A DNA stretch of 64,000 nt. Origin: Corynebacterium propinquum DSM 44285 (GTDB taxonomy: Bacteria; Actinomycetota; Actinomycetes; Mycobacteriales; Mycobacteriaceae). The notes under the pieces were generated by a model. The model ran no database searches and was not told the origin of the DNA. It saw only the letters and a list, made by a program, of their open reading frames with translations. Both the position numbers and the translations under genes were made by a program. Location: positions 186,001 through 250,000 of the forward strand of contig NZ_AQXC01000002.1 in NCBI RefSeq assembly GCF_000375525.1, in the 5' to 3' direction. Of this stretch, positions 1-11,105 are shown one piece after another. Each line of letters starts with the position of its first letter. Position 1 is the stretch's first letter.

Positions 1-1018
1 GCGGGCCGGTCGAGCGGCGCCGCAGACCATTGAGCCGAATTCAGGTGCTAGCAGGAACCGTGCTGACAGTACTGGGCCTGGTAACGATTCCGAACCGACT
101 ACCCAATTTGCGCAGCAGAGTTCTGCAGCCGGAGTAGGTAGTTCGGAAAAGGCTGCGGCTTCTAGCGCTAATGGCGGTCCAGACGGTAACGACAACCAAG
201 TAGACGCTGATTCGCAGCGTCCGGAATACCGAGACGAAGATTTTGCAACTACCGAGGTTATTGACCCTGCAGGAAAGCAGACTACGGTGCCGGTGGCGGC
301 ATCCGCTATCCCAAACCAGGCCGCACAATCGAACAACACACCGTCGAACAACATGCAGCCGGGACCTACCCAGCCGGGACAGCCGCATGATGGCCAGCAG
401 CAATTCCCGGATGATGTGCCTTATGCGCAGGGCAATGGCATACCAAACGAAGAAGCAGCAGGTGCAGGTGCCATGGAGCACGCTGAACTAACCGAGACGC
501 GTCGCGGCACTATCGACTTCGGGTTGTTCTTATTGCGTATTGTATTTTCGGCCTGGCTGATTATTCAGGCAGTGGGGACGTTTTTCTCCTTGGGCAACCA
601 CGAGGGCATCGCGGGCTTAGAATCCGAATTCTCTGCTTATAACCAGGACCACTTGTTGGCTATTTTGGTGCCGGCGCTGCAGCTGGCTGCTGGTATTTTC
701 TTGCTGCTGGGTCTATTAGCACCGATTGCTGGCATGGTTGCGGTGACAGTGAGTGGTTTTCTGGCTGTGCACCAGCTTGCCGACGCGCAGGTTGGCCTCA
801 ATATCTTTAATTGGGAAGAAACCCTGTGGGTACCGGTCATGGTTGCCGCGATCGCGGTGGTTGTACAATTTACCGGTCCCGGTTTGTATGCGCTTGATGG
901 TGCCCGTGGGTGGGCACGACGTCCGCTGGCATCGTCCTGGATTTTCGCGATCCTCGGAATCGCTGCTGTGGTTGCTGCGTGGTGGCTATTCGCAGGTACC
1001 AACCCGTTGGCCAGCTAA
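1..1018 (+). CDS. DoxX family membrane protein, 5' end outside window
   Basis: The reading frame is open from base 2 to the stop at 1016-1018, so the true start lies left of the window. The first ~155 visible residues are hydrophilic and low in complexity, rich in Asn, Gln, Ser, Ala and Pro. The last ~170 residues form about four hydrophobic segments with the spacing of the DoxX family. The function of DoxX proteins in actinobacteria is not settled; redox or sulfur-stress roles are proposed for some. The long disordered N-terminal part is typical of corynebacterial and mycobacterial versions. The next gene runs convergently. The family call is fairly secure; the role is not. Confidence 0.75.
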   Translation, partial: RAGRAAPQTIEPNSGASRNRADSTGPGNDSEPTTQFAQQSSAAGVGSSEKAAASSANGGPDGNDNQVDADSQRPEYRDEDFATTEVIDPAGKQTTVPVAASAIPNQAAQSNNTPSNNMQPGPTQPGQPHDGQQQFPDDVPYAQGNGIPNEEAAGAGAMEHAELTETRRGTIDFGLFLLRIVFSAWLIIQAVGTFFSLGNHEGIAGLESEFSAYNQDHLLAILVPALQLAAGIFLLLGLLAPIAGMVAVTVSGFLAVHQLADAQVGLNIFNWEETLWVPVMVAAIAVVVQFTGPGLYALDGARGWARRPLASSWIFAILGIAAVVAAWWLFAGTNPLAS

Positions 1019-1060
1019 ACACCCAACTCTTGCGGTTCTGGTTCTGGGTGCACCGCGTGC

Positions 1061-2299
1061 TTACATATCGGCGGGTGCGTGGTGCTCCGGGGCCTGGTGG
1101 TGCAGACGTCTACGGTCCCGAGCGCCGGACAATTCCCAGCCAAGGATAAGCAGGGTGGCTAACCCCAGCCAGACAAAATCACTGATAAGCAGCTTCGGCC
1201 AGAAGCTGAGCGCGTGTACGTCGATGGCGTCGCCGTACCACCACTTGGGTGGCTGCTCGAGGAAAACCAAGACGGAAACCCAGGCACCGACGACTACGGT
1301 GAGAGCATAACTACGCCATGTCAGGGCTCGCCAGAACCATACCGGGACGGCGACGGCCAGCCAGACCCAGTGGTGGGACCACGATACCGGCGAGATCAGG
1401 AGCATGATCACTGCGTTGATAAGCCAGGCGTCGACAAGATAGCCACGGCGTAATAGCTGGACCATGAGCCAGGCGCCACCGGCAATCGTGAGGATCACCA
1501 GCACTGCCCACAGTGCAGTGACGAGATTTCCAGAGTCTTCCAATGCCTGCTCGCTGGTGAACCAGCGCTGGATCATTCCGCGCCAGGAGCTATTGGATTG
1601 GTATGAGGTGTTTACTCCGAAATCGCCGCCGGAGCCCATTCCTAGCAGACGCGCACCGTAGAACTCCCAGGTGGCATCAAAACGCACGAAAGCTGCCAGC
1701 AGGGTTGCCAGTGCCGCAGAAGCCCCCGCTGTGATAATCGCGCGGATGTCTTTGCGCACCAAGAAATACAACAGCATCGCCAGTGGTGTGAGCTTGATGG
1801 CTGCTGCGATGCCGATCAGCCAACCCTGCGGAAGTGTGCGCTTCCGGGGAACTAGATCGAGTACCACCAGCGACAGCAAAATGACGTTGATCTGGGCAAA
1901 ACCATGATTGAGCTCGACGGGTTCGCTGATCAATGCCAGCGCCCAGCTGGTCGCGGCGGCAGGCAACGCCCAGCGGCTATTCTGCAGTAGCCAGCGCCAG
2001 ACTAGCCAGAGACACAACAGCAGTAGCGCATTAGAAATCGCAATGACAATGCGCCCAGCCAGGGTGTCATCAATACCCGGAATCACATTCAGCGGTGCCA
2101 TAAACAGCGCGCCGAAGGGTGGATAAATAAACGGCAGCGCAAGATCCCCGGCGAACATTGGCTCGGAGTACATCTCGCGGCCGTGTAAAAACGCGTCGAC
2201 GCCTTGCCGGTAAATCACCATATCCACCGGCGATGTCGTCTCAGCGATGCGATAAATTGTGGCAGCCAGCCCCGCAAGTAGCCCGATGATGGTCAGCAT
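1061..2299 (-). CDS. GT87 family polyprenyl-phosphate mannosyltransferase (DUF2029)
   Basis: This is a polytopic membrane protein of about 412 residues with roughly ten hydrophobic segments. Near the N terminus it carries the GT87-type signature VIYRQGVDAFLHGREMY. GT87 enzymes in Corynebacteriales (PimE/MptC type) add mannose from polyprenyl-phosphate-mannose to lipoglycans at the outer membrane face. The acceptor here cannot be told. The ATG at 2299 starts directly with a membrane helix and was chosen for that reason. A TTG at 2353 preceded by AAAGGGG would add 18 residues and overlap the end of ilvD by a few bases, which would suggest translational coupling. The gene is probably co-transcribed with ilvD upstream. 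Confidence 0.75.
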   Translation of the reverse strand: MLTIIGLLAGLAATIYRIAETTSPVDMVIYRQGVDAFLHGREMYSEPMFAGDLALPFIYPPFGALFMAPLNVIPGIDDTLAGRIVIAISNALLLLCLWLVWRWLLQNSRWALPAAATSWALALISEPVELNHGFAQINVILLSLVVLDLVPRKRTLPQGWLIGIAAAIKLTPLAMLLYFLVRKDIRAIITAGASAALATLLAAFVRFDATWEFYGARLLGMGSGGDFGVNTSYQSNSSWRGMIQRWFTSEQALEDSGNLVTALWAVLVILTIAGGAWLMVQLLRRGYLVDAWLINAVIMLLISPVSWSHHWVWLAVAVPVWFWRALTWRSYALTVVVGAWVSVLVFLEQPPKWWYGDAIDVHALSFWPKLLISDFVWLGLATLLILGWELSGARDRRRLHHQAPEHHAPADM

Positions 2300-2345
2300 A
2301 GGGGCACTGTGAGGGGCACTGAGCTGCCGCAGCGCAGCGTTCGTG

Positions 2346-4187
2346 CTAGTCAACTTGGCGTACGGCCCCTTTATCTGCGCTGGTGGCCATCTTGGCATAA
2401 GCACGCAATGCCTTGGTGACGGTGCGTTTGCGTTCGGTTGGGTGCCAAGGTTTCTCGCGGTTTTCCATTTCTTGCCGACGACGCTCGATCTCCGCATCGT
2501 CGAGCTCCAAAGTCAAGCTGCGTTCCTTGACGGAGATGCGGATGGGGTCCCCGTTTTTAATGAGACCGATCAGCCCACCAGCTGCGGCTTCGGGGGAAAT
2601 ATGGCCGATAGACAAACCGGAAGTGCCGCCGGAGAAACGGCCGTCGGTGATCAGAGCGCACTTTTTACCCAGTCCGGCGCCTTTCAAAAATGACGTCGGG
2701 TGCAACATTTCTTGCATCCCAGGGCCACCTGCGGGTCCTTCGTAACGGATCACGACGACTTCGCCTGGTTGTACCTCACGCTTAAGAATCGAGCTGACGG
2801 CTGCTTCTTGGGATTCGAGCACACGCGCTGGACCGCTGAATTCCCACAGGCTTTCGTCCACACCCGCGGTTTTCAGCACTGCGCCATCTGGTGACAGGTT
2901 GCCACGCAGAACGACCAAACCGCCGTCGGCAGAATGAGCGTGCATGACATCGTGGATGCAGCCGGTTTCGGCGTCGGTATCTAGCGATTCCCAGTGGTTC
3001 GTGCTGGAAAATGGCTCGGTGGTACGCACGCCACCGGGCGCGGCATAAAACAAATCTTCGGCATCGGTAATGGCTTTGCCGCCGCGGATATCCCAGTCAT
3101 TGAGCCAGCCATCCAGGGTGTCGTACTGCACGGTGTGTACGTCTTCGTTGAGCAGCCCTCCGCGTCGCAGCTCGCCCAGGATCGCGGGAATGCCACCTGC
3201 GCGGTGGACGTCTTCGACGTGGTAGATGCCGTTGGGTGCGACCTTCGACAGACACGGCACCTGGTGCGAAATCTCTTCGATGTCGTGCAGGTCAAAATCC
3301 ACCTCACCTTCCTGCGCAGCCGCCAAGGTGTGCAGGATTGTGTTCGTGGAACCACCCATGGCCATATCCAGCGCCATGGCGTTGCGGAAGGCGTTTTTTG
3401 TGGCGACATTACGAGGCAGCACGGAGTCGTCCTCGTTGCCGTAGTAGCGCTCGCACATATCGACGATGAGCTGGCCAGCTTTTTCGAATAGTTTTTGGCG
3501 TGCCTGGTGCGTAGCCAGTGTGGTGCCGTTGCCGGGCAGGGACAACCCGAGTGCCTCGGTCAAACAGTTCATCGAGTTTGCGGTAAACATGCCGGAGCAC
3601 GAGCCGCAGGTTGGGCAGGCGGATTCTTCGATTTTCGTCAGCTCGGCGTCGGAAACCTTGTCATTGGCGGATGCCGAAATGGCGTCGACAAGATCCGACG
3701 AGGTCTGTGCGACACCGTCAACGACGACGGCTTTACCAGCTTCCATCGGGCCACCGGAGACAAACACGGTGGGGATGTTGAGGCGCATCGCCGCATTCAG
3801 CATTCCCGGTGTGATCTTGTCGCAGTTGGAGATGCATACCATCGCATCAACGGTGTGGGCGTTAACCATGTATTCCACGGAATCGGAAATGATTTCACGC
3901 GAGGGGAGAGAATACAGCATGCCCGAGTGCCCCATGGCGATGCCATCGTCAACCGCGATGGTGTTGAATTCCTTTGGTACTCCGCCTGCTTCACGCACCT
4001 GCTCGGCGACGATATCGCCGACGTCTTTCAAGTGGACGTGCCCGGGAACGAACTGCGTGTATGAGTTCACGATCGCGACGATTGGTTTGCCGAATTCGTT
4101 GTCGCGGGTGCCGGTGGCACGCCATAAAGCGCGCGCACCTGCTGCATTACGACCAACGGTCGTGACTTTCGAGCGAAGAGGATACAC
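2346..4187 (-). CDS. ilvD: Dihydroxy-acid dehydratase
   Basis: The enzyme converts 2,3-dihydroxy-3-methyl(iso)valerate to the 2-oxo acids that precede valine, isoleucine and leucine. The 613-residue length fits the family. The Mg-binding DDGIAMGH motif is near residue 80. Cluster-ligand cysteines lie in NCDKITPGM (Cys118/Cys122 region) and in [17 protein letters not shown] (from residue 191). The C terminus ITDGRFSGG and [18 protein letters not shown] is strongly conserved. Translation begins at a GTG (4187) with an AGAAAG element about nine bases upstream, matching the family's N terminus ([20 protein letters not shown]). The gene is transcribed away from ilvBNC, as in Corynebacterium glutamicum, with a PH-domain membrane protein and a mechanosensitive channel between. 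Confidence 0.97.
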   Translation of the reverse strand: MYPLRSKVTTVGRNAAGARALWRATGTRDNEFGKPIVAIVNSYTQFVPGHVHLKDVGDIVAEQVREAGGVPKEFNTIAVDDGIAMGHSGMLYSLPSREIISDSVEYMVNAHTVDAMVCISNCDKITPGMLNAAMRLNIPTVFVSGGPMEAGKAVVVDGVAQTSSDLVDAISASANDKVSDAELTKIEESACPTCGSCSGMFTANSMNCLTEALGLSLPGNGTTLATHQARQKLFEKAGQLIVDMCERYYGNEDDSVLPRNVATKNAFRNAMALDMAMGGSTNTILHTLAAAQEGEVDFDLHDIEEISHQVPCLSKVAPNGIYHVEDVHRAGGIPAILGELRRGGLLNEDVHTVQYDTLDGWLNDWDIRGGKAITDAEDLFYAAPGGVRTTEPFSSTNHWESLDTDAETGCIHDVMHAHSADGGLVVLRGNLSPDGAVLKTAGVDESLWEFSGPARVLESQEAAVSSILKREVQPGEVVVIRYEGPAGGPGMQEMLHPTSFLKGAGLGKKCALITDGRFSGGTSGLSIGHISPEAAAGGLIGLIKNGDPIRISVKERSLTLELDDAEIERRRQEMENREKPWHPTERKRTVTKALRAYAKMATSADKGAVRQVD

Positions 4188-4276
4188 TTGTGCGTCTTTC
4201 TGATTGGATTGTGATTGGCGATACTGTAGGGAATAGCAGATATAGAGAGTCAGACGTCAGAGTCAGCAGTCGGATT

Positions 4277-4861
4277 TTATCCGCCGTTATCGCGGGAGCC
4301 ACGGCGCGGTTGTGGCCGTTGGTGTTTGTGGGATGCCGGGTGCGATTCGTAATGCTGGGCGGCAACACCGTCGTATTTTTCAAATTCCTCACGCGTCATC
4401 ATGATGCGTTGGCCATCGCGGTGCGTGATCACGACTTTGTCGTCGGCGGCTTCTTTTCCTTCGGTGAGTACGTCGCGGATGCGCCCGTGGGATGCTGCTT
4501 CCAGTTGGGGAAGCGACTGGAAGGTCACTCCGGGCAAGTTGTGTTGCTTGCCGTCCTTGGTGCTGGCAAATACGCGGGCGCGTTGAAATCCGATGCCCTG
4601 GAAATCATCCCAATTAATGAATACATCGGACTTAAAAGCGTAGGTGATGGCAATACCTGCTGCAGTAACTGTGGTTTTCGCGCGCACGGTCCAGTAGATA
4701 AAAGCTAGTGGGAATATTAATAACCAGCCAAGCACGAGTGGGGCCCAAGCGATGCCCATGATTGCGATACCGATGATGAGTACAGCGGCAATGATGTGGG
4801 TGCGCTCTGGGCGGAAACTTGTGCCCTGGGCAGGTTGTTCTGCAACACTCATGGCGACCAT
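4277..4861 (-). CDS. Bacterial PH-domain membrane protein
   Basis: The protein has about 194 residues. Two adjacent membrane segments lie around residues 22-60 (IIAAVLIIGIAIMGIAW and LVLGWLLIFPLAFIYWTV). A cytoplasmic bacterial PH-like domain follows, recognisable from TVTAAGIAITYAFKSDVFINWDDFQGI, given here as two parts: the TVTAAGIAI strand and the INWDDFQGI strand. The tail is basic and rich in His and Arg (SHKHQRPQPRRGSRDN). Two ATGs (4861, 4852) are possible and neither has a strong ribosome-binding site. The gene between ilvD and the MscCG-type channel occupies the same place in C. glutamicum. The molecular role is unknown. Confidence 0.75.
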   Translation of the reverse strand: MVAMSVAEQPAQGTSFRPERTHIIAAVLIIGIAIMGIAWAPLVLGWLLIFPLAFIYWTVRAKTTVTAAGIAITYAFKSDVFINWDDFQGIGFQRARVFASTKDGKQHNLPGVTFQSLPQLEAASHGRIRDVLTEGKEAADDKVVITHRDGQRIMMTREEFEKYDGVAAQHYESHPASHKHQRPQPRRGSRDNGG

Positions 4862-4884
4862 GCTACGGGATGAATGAAAAATCT

Positions 4885-6123
4885 TTAATTCGTCGATACC
4901 TTCAACGTCGTTTCCGTGGCTGGCGGTGCTAGTGGGCCGTGGACCAATTCACCATCGATCTCGATACTTGAGCCAAGTACTCGCACGACGAGCAAGGCAA
5001 TAAACAACAGGGACAGCCCCGTCGTCGATGGGCGCAGGTTGCCGTTGAAAGAAAATAGCTTGCCGACGAGCGTGCGCGGGTCAAACCTGCGGTAGTGCTC
5101 GGAATCCTGGGCGGTTAGCTCTGTGATTTCTTGGCTGTTTTCTTCCGGGGTGTTGGTACCTAGCGAAATGTCGACCCACGGGTTTTCTGTATAGGCACCT
5201 GAGGTATCGGTGTTGTTGGTGCCGGAGGGGTTTTCTCGCAGCGAGATTTCGCCTTGCAGGTCGCCGCTGATAGTGGGGGCTGAGCCGTATTCGCTCCAGA
5301 ATTCCTCCATAACGGAGAGCCGGATGGCGCGTTCGACCATCCATTGCATGCCTGCTTCGGTCAAAATCATGGCGCGGATATTGACCGTCCAGGGCATCCC
5401 GACGACTGTCGGCGGATTGACGCCATTGCCGACGGCCGGGTGGATCTCTAATTCGCCTTGTAGCACTTCAGCGATCTCTGGCACTTCTAATGCACGCTTG
5501 GTGGCTTTTTCGAATCTTTCGACGGCTTGCCACGGGCTTTTGACTTCCAGCAGTGGCACCGGCATGACGACGACGGCAGAAGACCAATAGTGCGAGTGGT
5601 TGATGCACACGCGTGCGGTCGAGTTGGGAATGATGATGGTTTCTTCATTCAAGGTGCGGATGCGGGTTGCTCGCATCGTGACCTGAATGATGGTGCCTTC
5701 GACTTCGATGCCGTTGCCTTCGAATTTTACCCAGTCGCCGATGCCGTATTGCTTTTCCGAAAGGATGAAAAACCCGGCCAGGAAGTCCGCGATGATCGAT
5801 TGTGCGCCCAGACCTACTGCAGCTGAAGCTGCGGTGGCCGGGATTGTGGCTCCTACCAGAGAAAAGCCGAGTTGTTGGAGGAAAAAGACGAACAGCACAA
5901 AATAGGCGATGAGTTGCACGATATAAATCGCTACGCCTGCGACGGCCAAGGAAGATTTAGATTCATCAAAATCAGCGATGCGTTGTGAACGGTGTTGTGA
6001 CCAGCGGTGGGCCAGGCGTCCCGCTCGTGGAACCAGCAGCGCGGCGATGAAAAGTAACGCGAAATCTACGCCGCGTTCGATCGACCAGCGCCAGATCTGT
6101 TCCAGCACGAAATCTAGCGTCAT
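4885..6123 (-). CDS. mscCG: MscS-type mechanosensitive channel, MscCG/YggB class
   Basis: The channel opens under membrane tension and, in C. glutamicum, is the main glutamate exporter. The pore helix region [18 protein letters not shown], followed by [20 protein letters not shown] and the beta-domain with [21 protein letters not shown], is close to MscCG. After the MscS core there is an acidic, polar linker of about 100 residues and a fourth hydrophobic segment ([15 protein letters not shown]) near the C terminus, the hallmark of the MscCG class. The tail after that helix is only about 30 residues, much shorter than in C. glutamicum. The ATG at 6123 aligns with MscCG. An in-frame upstream ATG at 6222 would add 33 unlikely residues and run into the ilvB leader. 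Confidence 0.9.
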   Translation of the reverse strand: MTLDFVLEQIWRWSIERGVDFALLFIAALLVPRAGRLAHRWSQHRSQRIADFDESKSSLAVAGVAIYIVQLIAYFVLFVFFLQQLGFSLVGATIPATAASAAVGLGAQSIIADFLAGFFILSEKQYGIGDWVKFEGNGIEVEGTIIQVTMRATRIRTLNEETIIIPNSTARVCINHSHYWSSAVVVMPVPLLEVKSPWQAVERFEKATKRALEVPEIAEVLQGELEIHPAVGNGVNPPTVVGMPWTVNIRAMILTEAGMQWMVERAIRLSVMEEFWSEYGSAPTISGDLQGEISLRENPSGTNNTDTSGAYTENPWVDISLGTNTPEENSQEITELTAQDSEHYRRFDPRTLVGKLFSFNGNLRPSTTGLSLLFIALLVVRVLGSSIEIDGELVHGPLAPPATETTLKVSTN

Positions 6124-6201
6124 GTCGGGTAATTCTAGACTCCACGGACGTGCTGTTGTGAGCCAGATGGGGGTGAAATCGAGTTTTCTCACACCGTTGT
6201 G

Positions 6202-6207
6202 TAATGT
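6202..6207 (+). promoter_or_regulatory. Probable -10 box of the ilvB leader transcript
   Basis: TAATGT lies seven bases before the GTG of the leader peptide (6215). If it is the -10 element, transcription would begin at or next to that GTG and the leader peptide would be read from a leaderless mRNA. No convincing -35 element is seen. Confidence 0.5.
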
Positions 6208-6214
6208 AGGTCTC

Positions 6215-6253
6215 GTGATCAACGAGATTCGACTTCAAGTAGTAGTGCCCTAG
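6215..6253 (+). CDS. ilvBN attenuation leader peptide
   Basis: A 12-codon frame starting at GTG encodes [12 protein letters not shown] and then stops. It contains two Ile, one Leu and three consecutive Val codons (GTA GTA GTG), the end products of the pathway that follows. A terminator hairpin lies about 45 bases downstream and ilvB 186 bases downstream. This matches transcription attenuation of ilvBNC as described in C. glutamicum, whose leader peptide also has a Val-Val-Val run. Stalling at the Val codons when charged tRNA-Val is scarce would favour an alternative RNA fold. GC-rich repeats just after the stop (GCCC/GGGC and GTGCCCG/CGGGACAC, 6248-6275) could take part in that fold. Confidence 0.8.
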   Translation: MINEIRLQVVVP

Positions 6254-6298
6254 GGGGCGTGCCCGAACGGGACACACTTGCAGCCGTATTAACGCACG

Positions 6299-6340
6299 CC
6301 TCCGACAGCACCCACCACAGTGCACATGTCGGGGGCTTTT
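6299..6340 (+). terminator. Attenuator terminator before ilvB
   Basis: CCTCCGACA (6299-6307) pairs with TGTCGGGGG (6327-6335) with one G-U pair. An inner GCAC/GTGC stem extends it, and CTTTTGTTG follows. It lies between the leader peptide and ilvB, so it is the likely decision point of attenuation. Confidence 0.75.
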
Positions 6341-6439
6341 GTTGTGAGAGGACCGCAATAAAACACCGCAGCTTTGCGCCCTCGCCCTGATCACCCGAGC
6401 GTGAAACAGAAAAATCTTGATGGAATGGAGACCCACAAC

Positions 6440-8311
6440 GTGTCGGCCACAAACCAGCCCAGCCCGTCGGCAGGTGCTTCCGCCGCCGGTTCGAATGCCG
6501 CTAGTGTGCGCATGATCGGTGCAGAAGCCATCGTGAAGACCTTGGAAGACCTCGGTACCGATATTGCTTTTGGTATTCCGGGCGGTGCGGTGCTTCCTCT
6601 CTATGATGCGCTGTACAACTCACAAAAGCTGCGTCACGTGCTGGCTCGTCACGAGCAGGGCGCTGGCCATGCCGCAGAAGGCTATGCACAAGCAACTGGA
6701 AAAGTCGGTGTCATGGTCGCAACCTCCGGCCCTGGCGCGACGAACCTGGTCACCCCATTGGCGGATGCCATGTTGGATTCCGTCCCTGTTGTGGCTATCA
6801 CCGGACAGGTGGGCTCGAAAATGCTGGGTACGGATGCTTTCCAGGAAGCTGATATCCGTGGTGTCACCATGCCGGTAACCAAACACAATTTCATGGTGAC
6901 TCACGTCGAAGACATTCCAGAGGCAATCGTCGCCGCTTTCCACCTGGCCTCGACGGGACGTCCAGGCCCGGTTCTGGTAGATATCCCGAAGGACCTGCAG
7001 GTCGCCGAGATGGATTATGTCTTCCCGACGACAGTGGACTTGCCAGGCTATAAGCCGGTGACTAATCCGCACCCACGGCAATTGACGGCTGCAGCAGACC
7101 TGATTTCGAGGTCAGACAAGCCAGTGCTGTATATCGGTGGTGGTGTCATCAAGGCTGAAGCCCACCGTGAGCTTCGTGATTTCGCAGAATATACCGGTAT
7201 CCCGGTGGTCACCACATTGATGGGCTTGGGGTCGTTCCCGGATTCGCATGAGCTGCACATGGGAATGCCCGGCATGCACGGTTCCGTGCCAGCTGTGGCT
7301 GCTCTACAGCGTTCCGATTTGCTGATTACCGTTGGTGCGCGTTTTGACGACCGCGTGACAGGTGATACGTCTACCTTTGCCCCGGATGCCAAAGTGATTC
7401 ATGCTGATGTAGATCCAGCAGAAATTGGGAAAATCCGCGCGGTGGATGTGCCCATCGTCGGCGATGCTCGTGAGGTGCTGCTGGGGCTGCTGCGCGCATT
7501 CCAGAACAATTCTTCCCGTGCTGTCCGTGATTTGACTCCGTGGTTGACTTATCTTCGTGGCTTGCAGGAACGCTTCCCGCGCGGCTATGACGAACAAGAA
7601 GATGGTTCGCTGTCGCCGCAATTTGTCATCGAGCAATTGTCGAAGGCTGCCGGCCCTGATGCGGTCTACGTTGCTGGTGTGGGACAGCACCAAATGTGGT
7701 CGGCACAGTTCCTGGATTTCGAACAACCGCGGTCGTGGCTGAACTCGGGTGGCTTGGGAACGATGGGTTATTCCGTCCCGGCTGCGATGGGTGCGAAAGC
7801 TGGCTGCCCGGACAAGGAAGTCTGGTCGATCGACGGTGATGGCTGTTTCCAGATGACTAACCAGGAGCTGACGACCTGCTTCATGGAAGGCTTCCCAATC
7901 AAGGTGGCGCTGATCAACAACGGTAACTTGGGCATGGTGCGTCAATGGCAAACCCTGTTTTTCAATCAGCACTATTCCAATACCAAACTGAAAAAAGAAA
8001 ACAGTGATTACGTCCCGGATTTCGTCGGTTTATCCGAAGCGATGGGCTGCGTTGCGCTGCGGGTGACTAAAAAAGAAGATGTGGCACCCGCTATTGCGAA
8101 GGCGCGCGAGATTAACGATCGCCCTGTGGTCATCGATTTTGTCGTCGGAGAAGACGCGCAGGTATGGCCGATGGTGTCCGCGGGTGCATCCAACTCCGAT
8201 ATCCAGTATGCAAAGGACCTGCGTCCGCTTTTCGACGAAGATAACTCTGCAGGGGAATCGCCTGCAGAAATCCACGAGACCGTGCAAGAGCACCCGGAAC
8301 AGGAGAACTAA
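6440..8311 (+). CDS. ilvB: Acetolactate synthase large subunit
   Basis: This is the thiamine-diphosphate and FAD dependent acetohydroxyacid synthase, the first common step of branched-chain amino acid synthesis, and it works with IlvN. The catalytic Glu lies in [15 protein letters not shown] near residue 70. The ThDP/Mg motif runs from [12 protein letters not shown] to [11 protein letters not shown] around residues 464-500. The central FAD-binding part reads [16 protein letters not shown]. The GTG at 6440 was chosen because GGAG sits nine bases upstream and the product then matches family length (623 residues). ATG at 6425 or 6374 would extend a variable Ser/Ala-rich N terminus. ilvN follows after two bases. 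Confidence 0.95.
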   Translation: MSATNQPSPSAGASAAGSNAASVRMIGAEAIVKTLEDLGTDIAFGIPGGAVLPLYDALYNSQKLRHVLARHEQGAGHAAEGYAQATGKVGVMVATSGPGATNLVTPLADAMLDSVPVVAITGQVGSKMLGTDAFQEADIRGVTMPVTKHNFMVTHVEDIPEAIVAAFHLASTGRPGPVLVDIPKDLQVAEMDYVFPTTVDLPGYKPVTNPHPRQLTAAADLISRSDKPVLYIGGGVIKAEAHRELRDFAEYTGIPVVTTLMGLGSFPDSHELHMGMPGMHGSVPAVAALQRSDLLITVGARFDDRVTGDTSTFAPDAKVIHADVDPAEIGKIRAVDVPIVGDAREVLLGLLRAFQNNSSRAVRDLTPWLTYLRGLQERFPRGYDEQEDGSLSPQFVIEQLSKAAGPDAVYVAGVGQHQMWSAQFLDFEQPRSWLNSGGLGTMGYSVPAAMGAKAGCPDKEVWSIDGDGCFQMTNQELTTCFMEGFPIKVALINNGNLGMVRQWQTLFFNQHYSNTKLKKENSDYVPDFVGLSEAMGCVALRVTKKEDVAPAIAKAREINDRPVVIDFVVGEDAQVWPMVSAGASNSDIQYAKDLRPLFDEDNSAGESPAEIHETVQEHPEQEN

Positions 8312-8313
8312 CC

Positions 8314-8829
8314 ATGGCTGAAAATGAGACCACCCGCCACACGTTGTCTGTCCTGGTGCAGGACGTCGACGGTATTATCTCGCGCGTCGCGCAGCTGTTT
8401 ACCCGTCGTGGTTATTCGCTGATTTCTCTAGTTTCCGGACGCACCGAAAAATCAGGTATTAACCGATTGACTGTGGTTGTGGATGCAGATGATGTCGTGA
8501 TCGAGCAGGTTACCAAACAGCTGAATAAGCTGATTGAGGTTCTGAAGGTCGTTCGGCTGGAAGATGCGCAGGCGATTGCGCGCCAAATCATGCTTGTCAA
8601 GGTCTCTGCGGATGCGTCGAACCGCCCGCAAGTGGTGGATGCTGCGAATATATTCCGTGCCCGGATCGTGGACGTGGCAAAAGAATCTGTGGTCATTGAA
8701 GCCACGGGCACTTCGGGCAAGCTTCGCGCGTTACTCGATGTACTGGAGCCGTTCGGGGTGCGCGAGCTGGTTATGGGTGGACGTATCGCCTTGGCGCGCG
8801 GACCAAAGACGATGGCACCAGGAAAATAA
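8314..8829 (+). CDS. ilvN: Acetolactate synthase small (regulatory) subunit
   Basis: The 171-residue regulatory subunit activates IlvB and confers valine feedback inhibition. An N-terminal ACT domain occupies residues ~7-80 (HTLSVLVQDVDGIISRVAQL, then the GYSLISL strand). A C-terminal domain ends with the family signature GVRELVMGGRIALARG. Its ATG lies two bases after the ilvB stop with AGGAG just upstream, so the two subunits are translationally coupled. About 110 bases follow before ilvC, which has its own likely promoter. Confidence 0.96.
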   Translation: MAENETTRHTLSVLVQDVDGIISRVAQLFTRRGYSLISLVSGRTEKSGINRLTVVVDADDVVIEQVTKQLNKLIEVLKVVRLEDAQAIARQIMLVKVSADASNRPQVVDAANIFRARIVDVAKESVVIEATGTSGKLRALLDVLEPFGVRELVMGGRIALARGPKTMAPGK

Positions 8830-8885
8830 CTCGAAATCTCATACAGTGACTTACCTGTCCCATACCGTGATACACACTGTGGTAA

Positions 8886-10899
<2,014 letters not shown>

Positions 10900-10997
10900 G
10901 ATCAAAGTTTTCTTCGGCTAAGTCTGCGGACCGCTTACTCGGCACCCGGTGCACACCACAACGGGCGCTGTGCGGCCACCAATCCGCGAATTTTAAT

Positions 10998-11039
10998 CCC
11001 GGTAGAGCTCGTAGCATCGAGCCTACCGGGTTGTATAAT
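10998..11039 (+). promoter_or_regulatory. serA promoter with adjoining palindrome
   Basis: A consensus TATAAT lies at 11034-11039, 66 bases before the serA start. Directly upstream, CCCGGTAG (10998-11005) and CTACCGGG (11023-11030) form a perfect inverted repeat with an inner CTCG/CGAG pair. The palindrome covers the place of a -35 element, so it may be an operator. It could also be the terminator stem of the preceding gene, but no T-tract follows it. Confidence 0.5.
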
Positions 11040-11105
11040 CCAAACCACATCCCAAGTTCATAGCAACTCTATTCAACCCAACATCTTTTGCAGGAGAGTA
11101 TTTCA

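Noticed and set aside
2299..2497. Longer reading of the GT87 gene starting at 2497
   Set aside because: It would overlap the end of ilvD by about 150 bases with unlikely residues; a start at 2299 or 2353 is more plausible.
6123..6222. N-terminal extension of the MscCG-type channel from ATG 6222
   Set aside because: It runs into the ilvB leader and does not match the family, whose start aligns with ATG 6123.
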